Below, one piece after another: positions 7,589 to 16,701 of a stretch of 64,000 nt of DNA; the first letter of the stretch is position 1, and each line of letters begins with the position of its first letter. A program made the position numbers and the translations under genes. Origin of the DNA: Fontivivens sp964399735. Its GTDB lineage: Bacteria; Zhuqueibacterota; Zhuqueibacteria; Residuimicrobiales; Krinioviventaceae. Where the stretch lies: assembly GCA_964399735.1 (NCBI GenBank), contig CAYNSO010000008.1:1-64000 (forward strand). The letters run 5' to 3'. The notes beneath the pieces are model-generated. The model saw only the letters and a list, made by a program, of their open reading frames with translations. It was not told where the DNA came from and did not search any database.

Positions 7589-7685
7589 GTCTCGATACGG
7601 GCCGGAATTGCATCTTGTGAGATTTGACGGTTGTATGAACGGATTCGTTCTTTTAAAGTAAATTTTACGGCCCTACTCGACGACC
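7589..7685. repeat. CTCGATACGG...CTACTCGACGACC repeat, copy 1
   Basis: It starts GTCTCGATACGG (7589-7600) and ends CCCTACTCGACGACC (7671-7685). The outer ends are partly complementary (GTCTCGA/CTCGACGAC), which suggests a stem. I recall similar elements as frequent intergenic repeats in many FCB genomes. Confidence 0.6.
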
Positions 7686-7732
7686 GCGCCTCGCATTTGT
7701 ATGAAACTGTGTTTTTCATAATTGTATATTTC

Positions 7733-7790
7733 AGGACAACATGTCCTGTTTTAATTGACTCCCTGGGAAGCATTCCCAGGGCGAGCAGAG
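7733..7790. repeat. Two-stem repeat, cleanest copy
   Basis: AGGACA-ACA-TGTCCT (7733-7747) is a perfect 6-bp stem. It is followed by CCCTGGGAA (7761-7769), loop GCA and TTCCCAGGG (7773-7781), a perfect 9-bp stem, and the tail GCGAGCAGAG. Confidence 0.8.
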
Positions 7791-7905
7791 TTGTTCTTGA
7801 ATAAGCCGGTCCCCGAGTAAAAGCTGCGAACCCGCGCGCGGGTGAGCTGCTTTGTATCGAGGGGGCAGTTCTGCAAGCTCACACAAATCCTTTTGCTATT
7901 GTGGG

Positions 7906-8059
7906 CATCTCGATACGGTTCGAAAGATAAAGCAACGAACCTACTCGATGACCGGTTATGTTTTGCTTTGGCGCGCATCTTGAGATGAGGCGTTCCACAA
8001 GGCGGCCCTGCTCGACGATTGGGCCATTTATCTGCGGGAATCTGCGTAATCTGCGGATA
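7906..8059. repeat. CTCGATACGG repeat copies 2 and 3 and ATCTGCG run
   Basis: Copy 2 runs from CATCTCGATACGG (7906) to CCTACTCGATGACCGG (7955). Copy 3 runs from CATCTTGAGATG (7976) to CCTGCTCGACGATT (8020) and is more diverged. ATCTGCG occurs three times with small changes at 8029-8059, close to the start of the aldo/keto reductase gene. Confidence 0.6.
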
Positions 8060-8095
8060 AAAACATAAAGAAGAAATTGTAAAGGATTTGATAAT

Positions 8096-9037
8096 ATGCA
8101 AAAACGAAAGCTGGGCAGCGCCGGGCCGGACTTGACCGAAATCGGACTGGGCGCGTGGGCGATAGGCGGGCCCTGGGCCTGGGGCTGGGGACAATCCGAC
8201 GACGAGGAATCGGTTCGCACTATCCATAAAGCCATTGACCTGGGCATCAACTGGATCGACACCGCGGCTGCGTATGGCCTGGGTCATTCCGAAGAGATCG
8301 TCGGTCAGGCGATCAAGGGAATACGCGACAAGGTATTTGTTGCCACCAAATGCGGACTGGCCTGGAACAGCAAAAAGCAGTTCCGCAACGACCTGTCCGT
8401 ACAAAATATCCGCAATGAAGTGGAAGCGAGTTTGAAGCGTTTGCAGGTTGAGACAATCGATCTGTACCAGTTCCACTGGCCGGATCCAAAAGTCCTGGTG
8501 GAAAAATCCTGGGAAGTGATGGTCAAGCTGAAAAAAGAGGGCAAGATTCGCTGGCTGGGCGTATCCAATTTTACAGTCGAGTTGTTGGCGCGCTGCGAAA
8601 AAATTCATCATATCGATTCCCTGCAGCCGCAGTACAGCCTGTTCCGGCGCGGTATTGAAAAAGATGTATTGCCATGGTGTCTGGAAAACGGCGTCGGCGT
8701 GGTGTGTTACAGCCCCATGTTTTCGGGAATGTTGACCGGCAGTTTCGACGTTACCAAACTGGCTAACGATGACTGGCGCAGAAAGAATGTCGAATACCGC
8801 GAACCGAAATTGAGCGAAAACATACAGCGCGTGGAAAAACTGCGACCCATTGCGGAGAAATACAGCAAAACCATCGGCCAGTTGGCAGTGGCCTGGGTGT
8901 TAAAACATCCGGCGGTAACCTCGGCAATTGTCGGCGCGCGGCGGGCGACGCAGGTTGAAGAAAATACCGGTTCGGTTGGATTCAGCATCGACCCGGAAGA
9001 TATTAAAACAATAGAGGAATTGTTTCCGGTTTCCTGA
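8096..9037 (+). CDS. Aldo/keto reductase
   Basis: This NADPH-dependent cytoplasmic oxidoreductase has 313 residues, as usual for the family, with the TIM-barrel motifs in place: IGLGAWAIGG (about 16-25), the catalytic Asp and Tyr in WIDTAAAYGLGHSEE (about 53-67), Lys in VATKCGLAW (about 83) and His in YQFHWPDP (about 124). GVSNFTVELL and the late QLAVAWVLKHPAVTSAIVGAR cofactor region are also present. The substrate cannot be told. AAAGGA lies 10 bases upstream of the ATG. It is the first gene after the repeat-rich region and is followed 27 bases later by amrS on the same strand, so the two may be co-transcribed. Confidence 0.92.
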   Translation: MQKRKLGSAGPDLTEIGLGAWAIGGPWAWGWGQSDDEESVRTIHKAIDLGINWIDTAAAYGLGHSEEIVGQAIKGIRDKVFVATKCGLAWNSKKQFRNDLSVQNIRNEVEASLKRLQVETIDLYQFHWPDPKVLVEKSWEVMVKLKKEGKIRWLGVSNFTVELLARCEKIHHIDSLQPQYSLFRRGIEKDVLPWCLENGVGVVCYSPMFSGMLTGSFDVTKLANDDWRRKNVEYREPKLSENIQRVEKLRPIAEKYSKTIGQLAVAWVLKHPAVTSAIVGARRATQVEENTGSVGFSIDPEDIKTIEELFPVS

Positions 9038-9064
9038 ATTGTAGATTAATCTCGCGGGTGAAAA

Positions 9065-10084
9065 ATGATTGAAGCGCAATTTTATGAAAAATTGGCAAAT
9101 AACCAGGTGCGGTGCACGTTATGCCCGCACAATTGCAAAATAGCCGAGGGCAAGCGCGGTATTTGCGGGGTGCGCGAAAACCGCGCGGGTGTGCTGTATT
9201 CGCTGGTTTATGAAAAGGCGATTGCCACCCATGTCGATCCCATAGAAAAAAAGCCGCTGTTTCATGTATATCCCGGTTCGCAGTCGTTTTCCATTGCCAC
9301 GGTGGGCTGCAATTTCAAATGCCGCTTTTGCCAAAATCATGATATTTCGCAGGCGCCGCAGGGAAAGGATGGACATATAGCGGGGCAGACTTTGCCGGCT
9401 GCTGATGTTGTGTACATGGCCGACCGGCAGGGCTGCAAAACCATTGCCTGTACCTATACCGAGCCGACTATTTATTATGAATACGCCCTGGATATTGCGA
9501 AGCAGGCGGTTAAAAAAGGCATCGGGATCATATTCGTCTCTAACGGCTATATCAACGCCGAACCGTTAAAAAAGATGGCTCCCTATTTGCTGGCCGCCAA
9601 TATCGATCTAAAGGGGTGGGATCAAGAGTTTTACCGCCGTGTTGTGGGCGGTGATTTGAAAAAAGTGCTGGAAACACTGCTGTTGTATAAAAAGCTGAAT
9701 ATCTGGCTGGAAGTGACCACCCTGGTAGTGCCCACGTATGTTGATAATGAAGATACCCTGTGGGAGATCGCCAAATTCATCCGCAAAGAGCTGGGCGCGG
9801 AAACGCCGTGGCACATCAGCCGCTTTCATCCGCAGTACCTGTGCCGGGACCTGCCGGTAACGCCGCTGGAAATCATGCGCCGCGCCAGGGAGATCGGTTT
9901 TGACGCCGGGCTGCGTTATGTGTACAGCGGCAATGTTCAGGGCGACGCCGGCGAGAACACCTATTGTTATCACTGTCACGCCCTGCTTATCGAGCGTTAT
10001 GGGTTTTCCATTCTACAAAATAATATTCAAAATGATAAATGTCCCAATTGCGGCGCAGCCATCGACGGCATTGGTATGAGTTGA
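9065..10084 (+). CDS. amrS: AmmeMemoRadiSam-system radical SAM enzyme
   Basis: The 339-residue protein has the radical SAM cluster motif CNFKCRFC (C-x3-C-x2-C, about residues 79-86), an N-terminal cysteine group CTLCPHNC...GICGVR (about 17-38) and a C-terminal pair CYHC...CPNC (about 299-330), all typical of AmrS, often annotated as pyruvate-formate-lyase activating enzyme-like. The family is named for its frequent neighbours AMMECR1 and Memo. Neither partner is in this window. The physiological reaction is not established. It follows the aldo/keto reductase on the same strand. Confidence 0.88.
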   Translation: MIEAQFYEKLANNQVRCTLCPHNCKIAEGKRGICGVRENRAGVLYSLVYEKAIATHVDPIEKKPLFHVYPGSQSFSIATVGCNFKCRFCQNHDISQAPQGKDGHIAGQTLPAADVVYMADRQGCKTIACTYTEPTIYYEYALDIAKQAVKKGIGIIFVSNGYINAEPLKKMAPYLLAANIDLKGWDQEFYRRVVGGDLKKVLETLLLYKKLNIWLEVTTLVVPTYVDNEDTLWEIAKFIRKELGAETPWHISRFHPQYLCRDLPVTPLEIMRRAREIGFDAGLRYVYSGNVQGDAGENTYCYHCHALLIERYGFSILQNNIQNDKCPNCGAAIDGIGMS

Positions 10085-10284
10085 GGATCATTTATTTGCC
10101 CCGGCGCAGGGAAAAGACTTGATAATCCAGTCGGCATTTCATAAATTAACCGGCAGAAATACAGTTTTTATTGCGACAGAAGCAGCAGCTTTTTTTTTGA
10201 ACCCAAACAAGCCGGTTGTCGTATAAACTTGTGTTCTTGTTTACAAGCTTCATCCCGCCGGTCGGGACTGCCTGGATAGAAATA

Positions 10285-10839
10285 GTGAAAAATGTACGTT
10301 TGAAAAAGCTCATACTGGCATCCCTGCTGACCGCGCTGGCGGTCGGGATCGGTTACCTGTTTCTGTCCATTCCCAATGTGGAAATGATCACCGCGGCGGT
10401 GTTCATTGCCGGTTACATCATGGGCCCGGCGTTTGGAGTTATTATTGGCTTGTTGGCCGAGTTTCTGTTTTCGTTGTTCAATCCCTACGGCGCGCCGGCG
10501 CTGCCGTTATTGCTGGCGCAGGTCATTGCCTTTGGTTTTACCGGGTTGGTCGGCGGCTGGTTTCAAAAACTGTGGGTGCGAAAAAGTAACGGGATACTTG
10601 TTTCCCTGTACGCAGCCGGCTGCGGGCTGCTGGTTACCCTGGTTTATGATGTGCTGACCACGCTGAGTTTGATCTTTGTTCTGGCTGATCTCGACAGCCG
10701 CGGCATGGCGGCGCTGTTTACCGGCGGCATGGTTTTTTACCTGACCCACGCTGCTGTTAATACGGTGATCTTTGCCACGATTGTGCCGATACTTTTGTTT
10801 CGTTTGCAGCCGCATATACCGGAATATTTACATAAATGA
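10285..10839 (+). CDS. ECF-transporter S-component-like membrane protein
   Basis: This is an integral membrane protein with five or six hydrophobic segments. FNPYGAPALPLLLAQVIAFGFTG and the GPAFGVIIGLLAEFLFS segment resemble the substrate-binding S components of energy-coupling factor vitamin transporters. The frame is open to a TTG at 10216, but the natural start is probably the GTG at 10285, which begins VKNVRLKKLILASLL and has GGA about 8 bases upstream. The stop overlaps the start of the TonB-dependent receptor gene by 4 bases (ATGA), so the two are translationally coupled. This implies joint uptake of one ligand across both membranes. No ECF ATPase or T component is in the window, and the ligand is unknown. 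Confidence 0.7.
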   Translation: MKNVRLKKLILASLLTALAVGIGYLFLSIPNVEMITAAVFIAGYIMGPAFGVIIGLLAEFLFSLFNPYGAPALPLLLAQVIAFGFTGLVGGWFQKLWVRKSNGILVSLYAAGCGLLVTLVYDVLTTLSLIFVLADLDSRGMAALFTGGMVFYLTHAAVNTVIFATIVPILLFRLQPHIPEYLHK

Positions 10840-12863
10840 AAATAGCGCTTATGCACAGATTTGGTTTTTTCATCCTCGTTATATTGAGTTGCTCCATCTC
10901 CGGAGTTGTCGCCCAAACAGCGGCGCCTGCGGCAACACCACCGGATTCTGTGGTTAGCGACCAGGCTGCCGACAGTATGATGATTGTGCAGCCCCCGTTG
11001 TCCGGCGAACCTGCTGCGGATAGCGTTAAAGCAGCAAATCCGATTCCTCCCGATTCATTGGCAACTGCGGACAGCCTGTTAACGACGCCGGTTATACCGC
11101 CTGCTCCTGCAGAGAATCTTATTGTAGATAAACCAACCAGATCTATGATCTACTCTGTAATCGCCGATACCGGTTTGTACAAAGGCACAGATTATGGCAG
11201 TTTTGGCGATGTGTTCGACTGGCTGCCGGGCGCATATTATTACGACCGCGGCAGTGTTGGTCAGGCAGCTTATGGCTCGCTGTATTCCGGTCTCGAAGGC
11301 GGATTCCACCTTTATTACGACGGCCTGTATTTGAACGATCCCTTTACCGGTCTGGCTGAAATGAACATGATCCCGGTGGAAAGCGTTGCCCAAATGCAGA
11401 TCATCACCTCCGGGGCCGACCGACGCTACGGCAATGCGCCTTTGGGGCAAACCATGCAGGTTTCTTTTAAAGATATCGCCGGTTTACCCATTCGCTCAAC
11501 AGTTTCGTACCGCACCGGGCATAACGGTTTTGATGACATTGACGCCCGGCTGGGCATAAAAAGTTCGGATAGATTATCTATTAATATGGGCGGCATTATT
11601 AAAGGGTATGGCGGAACCTTTTATAACAGCGAGTACGACGCCAAAAAGCTGAATCTGAAAATTGACCGCCGGATCGGTAATAAATGGCGAGTGCAGTATC
11701 TTTATCTGTACAACCTTGCCGAAGTCGATATTCCCTTGCATCAATCATTGCTTATACAGCAAGTATCCATTCCCCACCAGACCGATCGCCGCAGCGATCA
11801 TGGTTTGCGGATAAATTGGGGCCGTTCTTTATCTGTTCATGTTCAGCAAACATTTTATCGGCAAGAACTTTATGGCAGTTACCGGCATACCGGTATTGAT
11901 AATTTGCATAAATACCAGGGCACGCGGGTTACTGCGCAATGGCAAAAAGAAGTTGGCGTCCTGGCCCTGCAGAGCGGGGCAATGTGGCATATTAATCAGT
12001 TGAACAGCCGCGAGTGGGGAAGGCATAGCCGACGCAGTTCCGGCGCCTGGTTCAACGCCGCGCTGCACAGTAGTGATGCGTATTATTTTTCTGCCGGGGT
12101 TACTGCACAGCACGACAAGGGGTATGGAATGTTTTGGCAGCCGGAAGTGAGTGTTGAATACCGATTGGCGCCCGGCTTGAACATATTCAGTTGGGTTAAC
12201 CAGGGCAGGGTTATCCCCTCTTTTGAGTCATTATACAGCAATGGCCCATATACCGGAGGCAATGCAGAACTGGAAGCAATGAAAGATAACCAGGCAGGTT
12301 TTGGCATGGACAGCCGAATTAAAGGCATTGACATATATATTGCTGCTTCTGTAAACAAGATCAAAAATCAGGCGGCGATGTATGCAAGCGACAGTACGGC
12401 GTTATGGATCAACCAGCAAGAGCATAGCCGTATAGCTGTAGATTTTGCAGTTACCTGTCCGCTTGGAAAATATTTTTCTGTAACCGGCAAAGGCAAATAT
12501 GCAAGCATAAAGGCAGATGACCCGTATTTTGATATTACCAACATGCCAACTGTTTGGGGCAAGGGGTATGTACAATATCGCCGGGTGTTTTTCCGCCGTG
12601 ACCTTGATGCTCGTTTTCGTGTCGGGGCTATGTTAATGGGGGAGAGCTTTGCGCCGGAATATTACTTTGCGCAATACCCCTTGGGCGCTGAACTGTTTGG
12701 GCCGGCGGTGACTCCATTTGTGCAGGTTACCTTTGTTGTTAGAACCATGACATTGTTTATTGCCATGCAAAACATACCGGCGCTGGAAATAGAAAGGGTT
12801 TATGGATGGAATTTACCCAAATCGCAGCTGCGCTGGGGATTTACCTGGAATTTTGTGGATTGA
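10836..12863 (+). CDS. TonB-dependent receptor-like outer-membrane protein
   Basis: The 675-residue protein has a signal peptide (cleavage near VVAQ, about residue 26) and a Pro/Ala/Asp-rich linker (about 28-95). A plug-like domain follows, with FGDVFDWLPGAYYYDRG, YYDGLYLNDPF and PVESVAQMQIITSGADRRYGN (about 125-200). The rest is a barrel of alternating strands ending in GFTWNFVD. No clear TonB box is seen. The long acidic linker before the plug is unusual. It is coupled to the S-component gene upstream, so vitamin or cofactor import is a reasonable guess. Confidence 0.8.
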   Translation: MKIALMHRFGFFILVILSCSISGVVAQTAAPAATPPDSVVSDQAADSMMIVQPPLSGEPAADSVKAANPIPPDSLATADSLLTTPVIPPAPAENLIVDKPTRSMIYSVIADTGLYKGTDYGSFGDVFDWLPGAYYYDRGSVGQAAYGSLYSGLEGGFHLYYDGLYLNDPFTGLAEMNMIPVESVAQMQIITSGADRRYGNAPLGQTMQVSFKDIAGLPIRSTVSYRTGHNGFDDIDARLGIKSSDRLSINMGGIIKGYGGTFYNSEYDAKKLNLKIDRRIGNKWRVQYLYLYNLAEVDIPLHQSLLIQQVSIPHQTDRRSDHGLRINWGRSLSVHVQQTFYRQELYGSYRHTGIDNLHKYQGTRVTAQWQKEVGVLALQSGAMWHINQLNSREWGRHSRRSSGAWFNAALHSSDAYYFSAGVTAQHDKGYGMFWQPEVSVEYRLAPGLNIFSWVNQGRVIPSFESLYSNGPYTGGNAELEAMKDNQAGFGMDSRIKGIDIYIAASVNKIKNQAAMYASDSTALWINQQEHSRIAVDFAVTCPLGKYFSVTGKGKYASIKADDPYFDITNMPTVWGKGYVQYRRVFFRRDLDARFRVGAMLMGESFAPEYYFAQYPLGAELFGPAVTPFVQVTFVVRTMTLFIAMQNIPALEIERVYGWNLPKSQLRWGFTWNFVD

Positions 12864-12999
12864 TACTGTGCGCTCTTGCTGAAATTACCGGCGCTGCAAT
12901 TCTGTTTTAGATATGAAAATAATGTATATTGTGCTTGATTTTGCAGGTAAATATATTTAAAATTTATATAATTTTTTTGGCAAAAATTTAACATCGGGA

Positions 13000-15870
13000 T
13001 TGGAATTGATAACACGAATTGAACTGGCTGTTAAACCCGCTTTTCCGGATTTTGAAGGGCGAAAAATAAAAAACGGCGCCCGCGATCTGGGAGTTAAGAC
13101 GATTGAAAAAGTCTACTCGTTCCCGGTTACCTACCTGTTGGGCGAATTATCAGAAGCGGATTGCAATAAAATTGCCGGGCATTTGCTGGCCGACAATGTT
13201 ACCCAGGATTACCTGATCAACAAAAAATTTGCACGCGATATTGATAAAAAGCAATGGTCTGTGGAAATTACTTTTAACCGCGGCGTTACCGATATGGTGG
13301 CGGAAACTACCCTGAAAGGGATTGCGGATTTGGGTATTACCGGCATTAGCGAAGCTAAAACCGCCAAACGGTATGTCTTGATCGGTTCCCTCACTGATGA
13401 GCAAAAGAATCTCATCACGGAAAAATTGTTGATGAATAAAGTCATCGAGCATGTGTTGCAGCCGGAAGAGGCATTGTTTGCGCCGCATACTGAAAGTCGG
13501 TTTACTCTTGTGCATGTGCCTCTGCGCCAGGCTAATGCCGAAGAATTGCTCAAGATCAGTCGTGAACGCGATTTATTTTTGAATCTTGAAGAAATGAAAA
13601 CCATCCAAAAACATTTTCAGGATATTGGCCGCGAACCCACTGATGTAGAGTTGGAAATGCTGGCACAGACCTGGTCGGAGCATTGCAGTCACAAATCTCT
13701 TACCGGGTTGATCGAAGCGGATGGGCAAGTGATTGATAATTTATTAAAGAATACCATATTTAAAGTGACCAGCGAGTTGAATAAACCCTGGTGTGTCTCT
13801 GTATTCAAGGACAATGCCGGTATCATTCGTTTTGATGATGAGTATAATATTTGTTTCAAGGTAGAAACGCATAATCACCCGTCCGCTATGGAACCCTATG
13901 GTGGCGCCAATACCGGCATTGGCGGCGTGATCCGCGACCCGATGGGCACGGGGCTGGGCGCCAAACCGGTCATCAATACCGATGTGTTCTGCTTTGGCCC
14001 GGTTGATATAAAGTATGAGGATTTACCCAAAGGAGTATTGCATCCCAAACGGGTGATGCAGGGCGTGGTCAGCGGGGTGCGCGATTATGGTAACCGTATG
14101 GGTATTCCCACCAGTAACGGGGCGATCTTTTTTGACGAACGTTATATCGGCAATCCCCTGGTGTATTGCGGCAATGTCGGTTTGATACCGGTTGACAAAT
14201 GCGAAAAGACCATCGTTCCCGGCGATGCCATTATTGTTGTTGGCGGGCGTACCGGGCGCGACGGTATTCATGGCGCAACGGCGTCATCGGGCGAACTGCA
14301 TACCGAAAGCGAGGATACCTGGAGCGGCGCAGTACAGATTGGCAACCCGATTGTGGAGAAAAAGCTGGTCGATACTTTAATGCAAGCGCGTGATTTGGGC
14401 TTGTACCGTGCAATTACCGATTGCGGCGCCGGCGGTCTGTCTTCCGCTATCGGCGAGCTTGCGGAAACCACCGGCGCAGAAATTGAACTGGATAAAGCGC
14501 CGCTTAAATATCACGGTTTGAGTTATATGGAGATCTGGATATCCGAGGCGCAAGAACGCATGGTTATTTTTGTGCCGCCGGACAAAGTAGAACAAACATT
14601 GAAACTGTTCGCCAGCGAAGATGTAGAAGCAACAGTAATCGGCAAGACGACAACGGATAAGAAAATTCGTTTATTCTACAAGCAAACCGTGGTCGGCGAG
14701 CTTGATATGCAATTTTTACACAAGGGCGTTCCGCGTACGGTTCGCCAGGCCAGATGGGAAAAACCGGTTATAAAAGAAGCCGAGTTCCCGCAGCCGGCAA
14801 ATTTAAGCGAATATGTGCATAAAATATTGGCTGCTCCGAATGTGTGCAGCAAAGAGTGGGTTATCCGCCAGTACGATCACGAAGTGCAGGGCGGCAGTGC
14901 GCTCAAGCCGCTGGTCGGCGCGGCCACTGACGGCCCCGGCGACGCCAGTATTACCCGTCCCCGCATGAATTCGTACAAGGCGGTAATTTTGTCCAATGGC
15001 TTGAACCCCAATTACGGGCTGATTGATCCATACCACATGGCAACCTCGGCAATTGATGAGGCGCTGCGCAATGTGATTGCGGTAGGCGGCAGCCTGGAAC
15101 AGACCGCCATTCTGGATAATTTTTGCTGGGGCAATACCGACAAGCCGGATCGTATGGGCGGCCTGGTACGCGCTGCCAATGCCTGCTATGACGCTGCCAA
15201 AGTGTTTGAAACGCCGTTCATTTCCGGCAAAGACAGTCTGAATAATGAATACCAGACGGAAACCGGTGAAAGCATTGCCATTCCGCCAACGCTGCTTATT
15301 TCTGCCATATCGGTGATGGCGGATGCGCGCAAAGCAGTGTCGATGGATTTGAAAAAGGCCGGAAATTTATTATATATCGTCGGTTTAACCAAATACGAGA
15401 TGGGTGGTTCCCATTATTTTAATCTATTGGGCAAAACCAGCGCAACTGTTCCACAGGTTGATCTGGACAGCGCGAAAAAGATATTCATAGCCATGGCCGC
15501 AGCGACCGATAAAGGGCTGGTGCGTTCCTGTCACGATTGTTCGGAAGGCGGAATTGGCATAGCCGTTGCTGAAATGGCTTTTGCCGGGGAATTTGGCGCA
15601 ACAATTTCGCTTTCTCAAATTCCCAGGGAGCCACAGACCCTGCGCGACGATTTTGCACTGTTTTCTGAATCGAACAGCCGGTTTATTGTGGAAGTAGAGC
15701 CGGACAAACAACAGCAATTTGATAAAGCGCTTGCCGGTTGTCCTTTTGCTCAAATAGGCATGGTTAGCAAGGATACAACCCTGGTGATTACCGGTGAAAA
15801 CGGTAAAACGCTGGTTAAAGAAGATATTTATAAATTAAAAGAATCGTGGCAAAAAACACTTGGATGGTAA
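13000..15870 (+). CDS. purL: Phosphoribosylformylglycinamidine synthase, PurL subunit with fused PurS-like N-terminus
   Basis: It catalyses the fourth step of purine synthesis (FGAR to FGAM) with ammonia from PurQ. The 956-residue protein is longer than stand-alone PurL (about 740) and shorter than the fused enzyme (about 1300). Residues 1-80 and 87-170 look like two PurS-type units. The catalytic core starts near 210 with TWSEHCSHKS and contains ETHNHPSAMEPYGGANTGIGG, GGRTGRDGIHGATASS and DCGAGGLSSAIGE. No glutaminase domain follows; purQ is the next gene. The start is uncertain: TTG at 13000 or 13006, with GGGATTGGA nearby. Confidence 0.93.
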   Translation: MELITRIELAVKPAFPDFEGRKIKNGARDLGVKTIEKVYSFPVTYLLGELSEADCNKIAGHLLADNVTQDYLINKKFARDIDKKQWSVEITFNRGVTDMVAETTLKGIADLGITGISEAKTAKRYVLIGSLTDEQKNLITEKLLMNKVIEHVLQPEEALFAPHTESRFTLVHVPLRQANAEELLKISRERDLFLNLEEMKTIQKHFQDIGREPTDVELEMLAQTWSEHCSHKSLTGLIEADGQVIDNLLKNTIFKVTSELNKPWCVSVFKDNAGIIRFDDEYNICFKVETHNHPSAMEPYGGANTGIGGVIRDPMGTGLGAKPVINTDVFCFGPVDIKYEDLPKGVLHPKRVMQGVVSGVRDYGNRMGIPTSNGAIFFDERYIGNPLVYCGNVGLIPVDKCEKTIVPGDAIIVVGGRTGRDGIHGATASSGELHTESEDTWSGAVQIGNPIVEKKLVDTLMQARDLGLYRAITDCGAGGLSSAIGELAETTGAEIELDKAPLKYHGLSYMEIWISEAQERMVIFVPPDKVEQTLKLFASEDVEATVIGKTTTDKKIRLFYKQTVVGELDMQFLHKGVPRTVRQARWEKPVIKEAEFPQPANLSEYVHKILAAPNVCSKEWVIRQYDHEVQGGSALKPLVGAATDGPGDASITRPRMNSYKAVILSNGLNPNYGLIDPYHMATSAIDEALRNVIAVGGSLEQTAILDNFCWGNTDKPDRMGGLVRAANACYDAAKVFETPFISGKDSLNNEYQTETGESIAIPPTLLISAISVMADARKAVSMDLKKAGNLLYIVGLTKYEMGGSHYFNLLGKTSATVPQVDLDSAKKIFIAMAAATDKGLVRSCHDCSEGGIGIAVAEMAFAGEFGATISLSQIPREPQTLRDDFALFSESNSRFIVEVEPDKQQQFDKALAGCPFAQIGMVSKDTTLVITGENGKTLVKEDIYKLKESWQKTLGW

Positions 15871-15871
15871 G

Positions 15872-16645
15872 ATGATACCCGGAGTATTGGTTTTACGGGC
15901 CGCAGGCTCGAATTGTGATGATGAAACAAAATATGCTTTTGAACAAGCCGGCGCCAAAGCTGATCTGGTGCATGTTAACCGGCTGTTAAACGGTGAAGTG
16001 CAATTGAATAATTACCAGATTTTGGCGATCCCCGGCGGGTTTACGTATGGAGATGATATCTCTGCGGGTAAAGTGCTGGCAAACCAGTTAAAATATAAAC
16101 TGGCGGATGTATTGCACAGATTTTACAATGATAAAAAATTAATAATTGGAATTTGTAACGGTTTTCAGGTGTTGGTTAAAGCGGGTTTGTTGCCGGTAGT
16201 GGATTTCACCGCTAAACAGACTGTTACTTTAACAATTAACGATTCCGGAAAATACGAAGATCGCTGGGTTTACCTCAAAGTGAATGACAGCCCGTGTGTA
16301 TTTACCCGGAATTCCAAACCTGTACTGTACTATCCCGTTGCCCATACGGAAGGCAAGTTTGTGCCGCAGGATGACAAAACACTGCATTATTTAATCGAGA
16401 ACAAGTTGGTTGTATTTCAATATAAATCGCCGGATAATAAAAAAGCAGAATTCCCCTGGAATCCGAATGGTTCCGTGCACGATATTGCCGGAATTTGCGA
16501 TCCATCGGGACGAATACTGGGTTTAATGCCGCATCCGGAGCGCAACATCGACCCCACACATAGTCCGCTCTGGACACGTAACGATTTAGCGACGGAAGGC
16601 GACGGTCTGGCATTATTTAAAAATGCGGTGCAATATTTTAAATAA
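15872..16645 (+). CDS. purQ: Phosphoribosylformylglycinamidine synthase, glutaminase subunit
   Basis: This class I glutamine amidotransferase supplies ammonia to PurL. In the 257-residue protein the nucleophile is the Cys in GICNGFQVL (about residue 90), and the His and Glu of the triad are in MPHPERN near the C-terminus. IPGGFTYGDDISAG (about 54-67) is the oxyanion region. I place the start at the ATG two bases after the purL stop; the frame also continues to a TTG inside purL. The separate subunit matches the missing glutaminase domain of PurL. At 257 residues it is slightly longer than the usual 220-230. Confidence 0.93.
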   Translation: MIPGVLVLRAAGSNCDDETKYAFEQAGAKADLVHVNRLLNGEVQLNNYQILAIPGGFTYGDDISAGKVLANQLKYKLADVLHRFYNDKKLIIGICNGFQVLVKAGLLPVVDFTAKQTVTLTINDSGKYEDRWVYLKVNDSPCVFTRNSKPVLYYPVAHTEGKFVPQDDKTLHYLIENKLVVFQYKSPDNKKAEFPWNPNGSVHDIAGICDPSGRILGLMPHPERNIDPTHSPLWTRNDLATEGDGLALFKNAVQYFK

Positions 16646-16701
16646 TGAACGAATATAAACAATATGACTTGTTCATTGGTAATTTATCGGGAGCGTGAAA
16701 A

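Larger units (their letters stand above)
7570..8095. other. 525-bp gene-free stretch with repeats
   Basis: It contains three variants of a CTCGATACGG...CTACTCGACGACC repeat (7589-7685, 7906-7955 and 7976-8020), one two-stem repeat (7733-7790) and an ATCTGCG triplet run (8029-8059). No credible gene lies on either strand; the long minus-strand frame across it is an antisense shadow of the aldo/keto reductase gene. Confidence 0.7.

Noticed and set aside
1..8059. Insertion sequence or prophage
   Set aside because: No transposase, integrase or phage gene is found on either strand.
7751..8611. 286-codon minus-strand frame
   Set aside because: Half of it is antisense to the aldo/keto reductase gene and the other half crosses repeats; no motif is seen.
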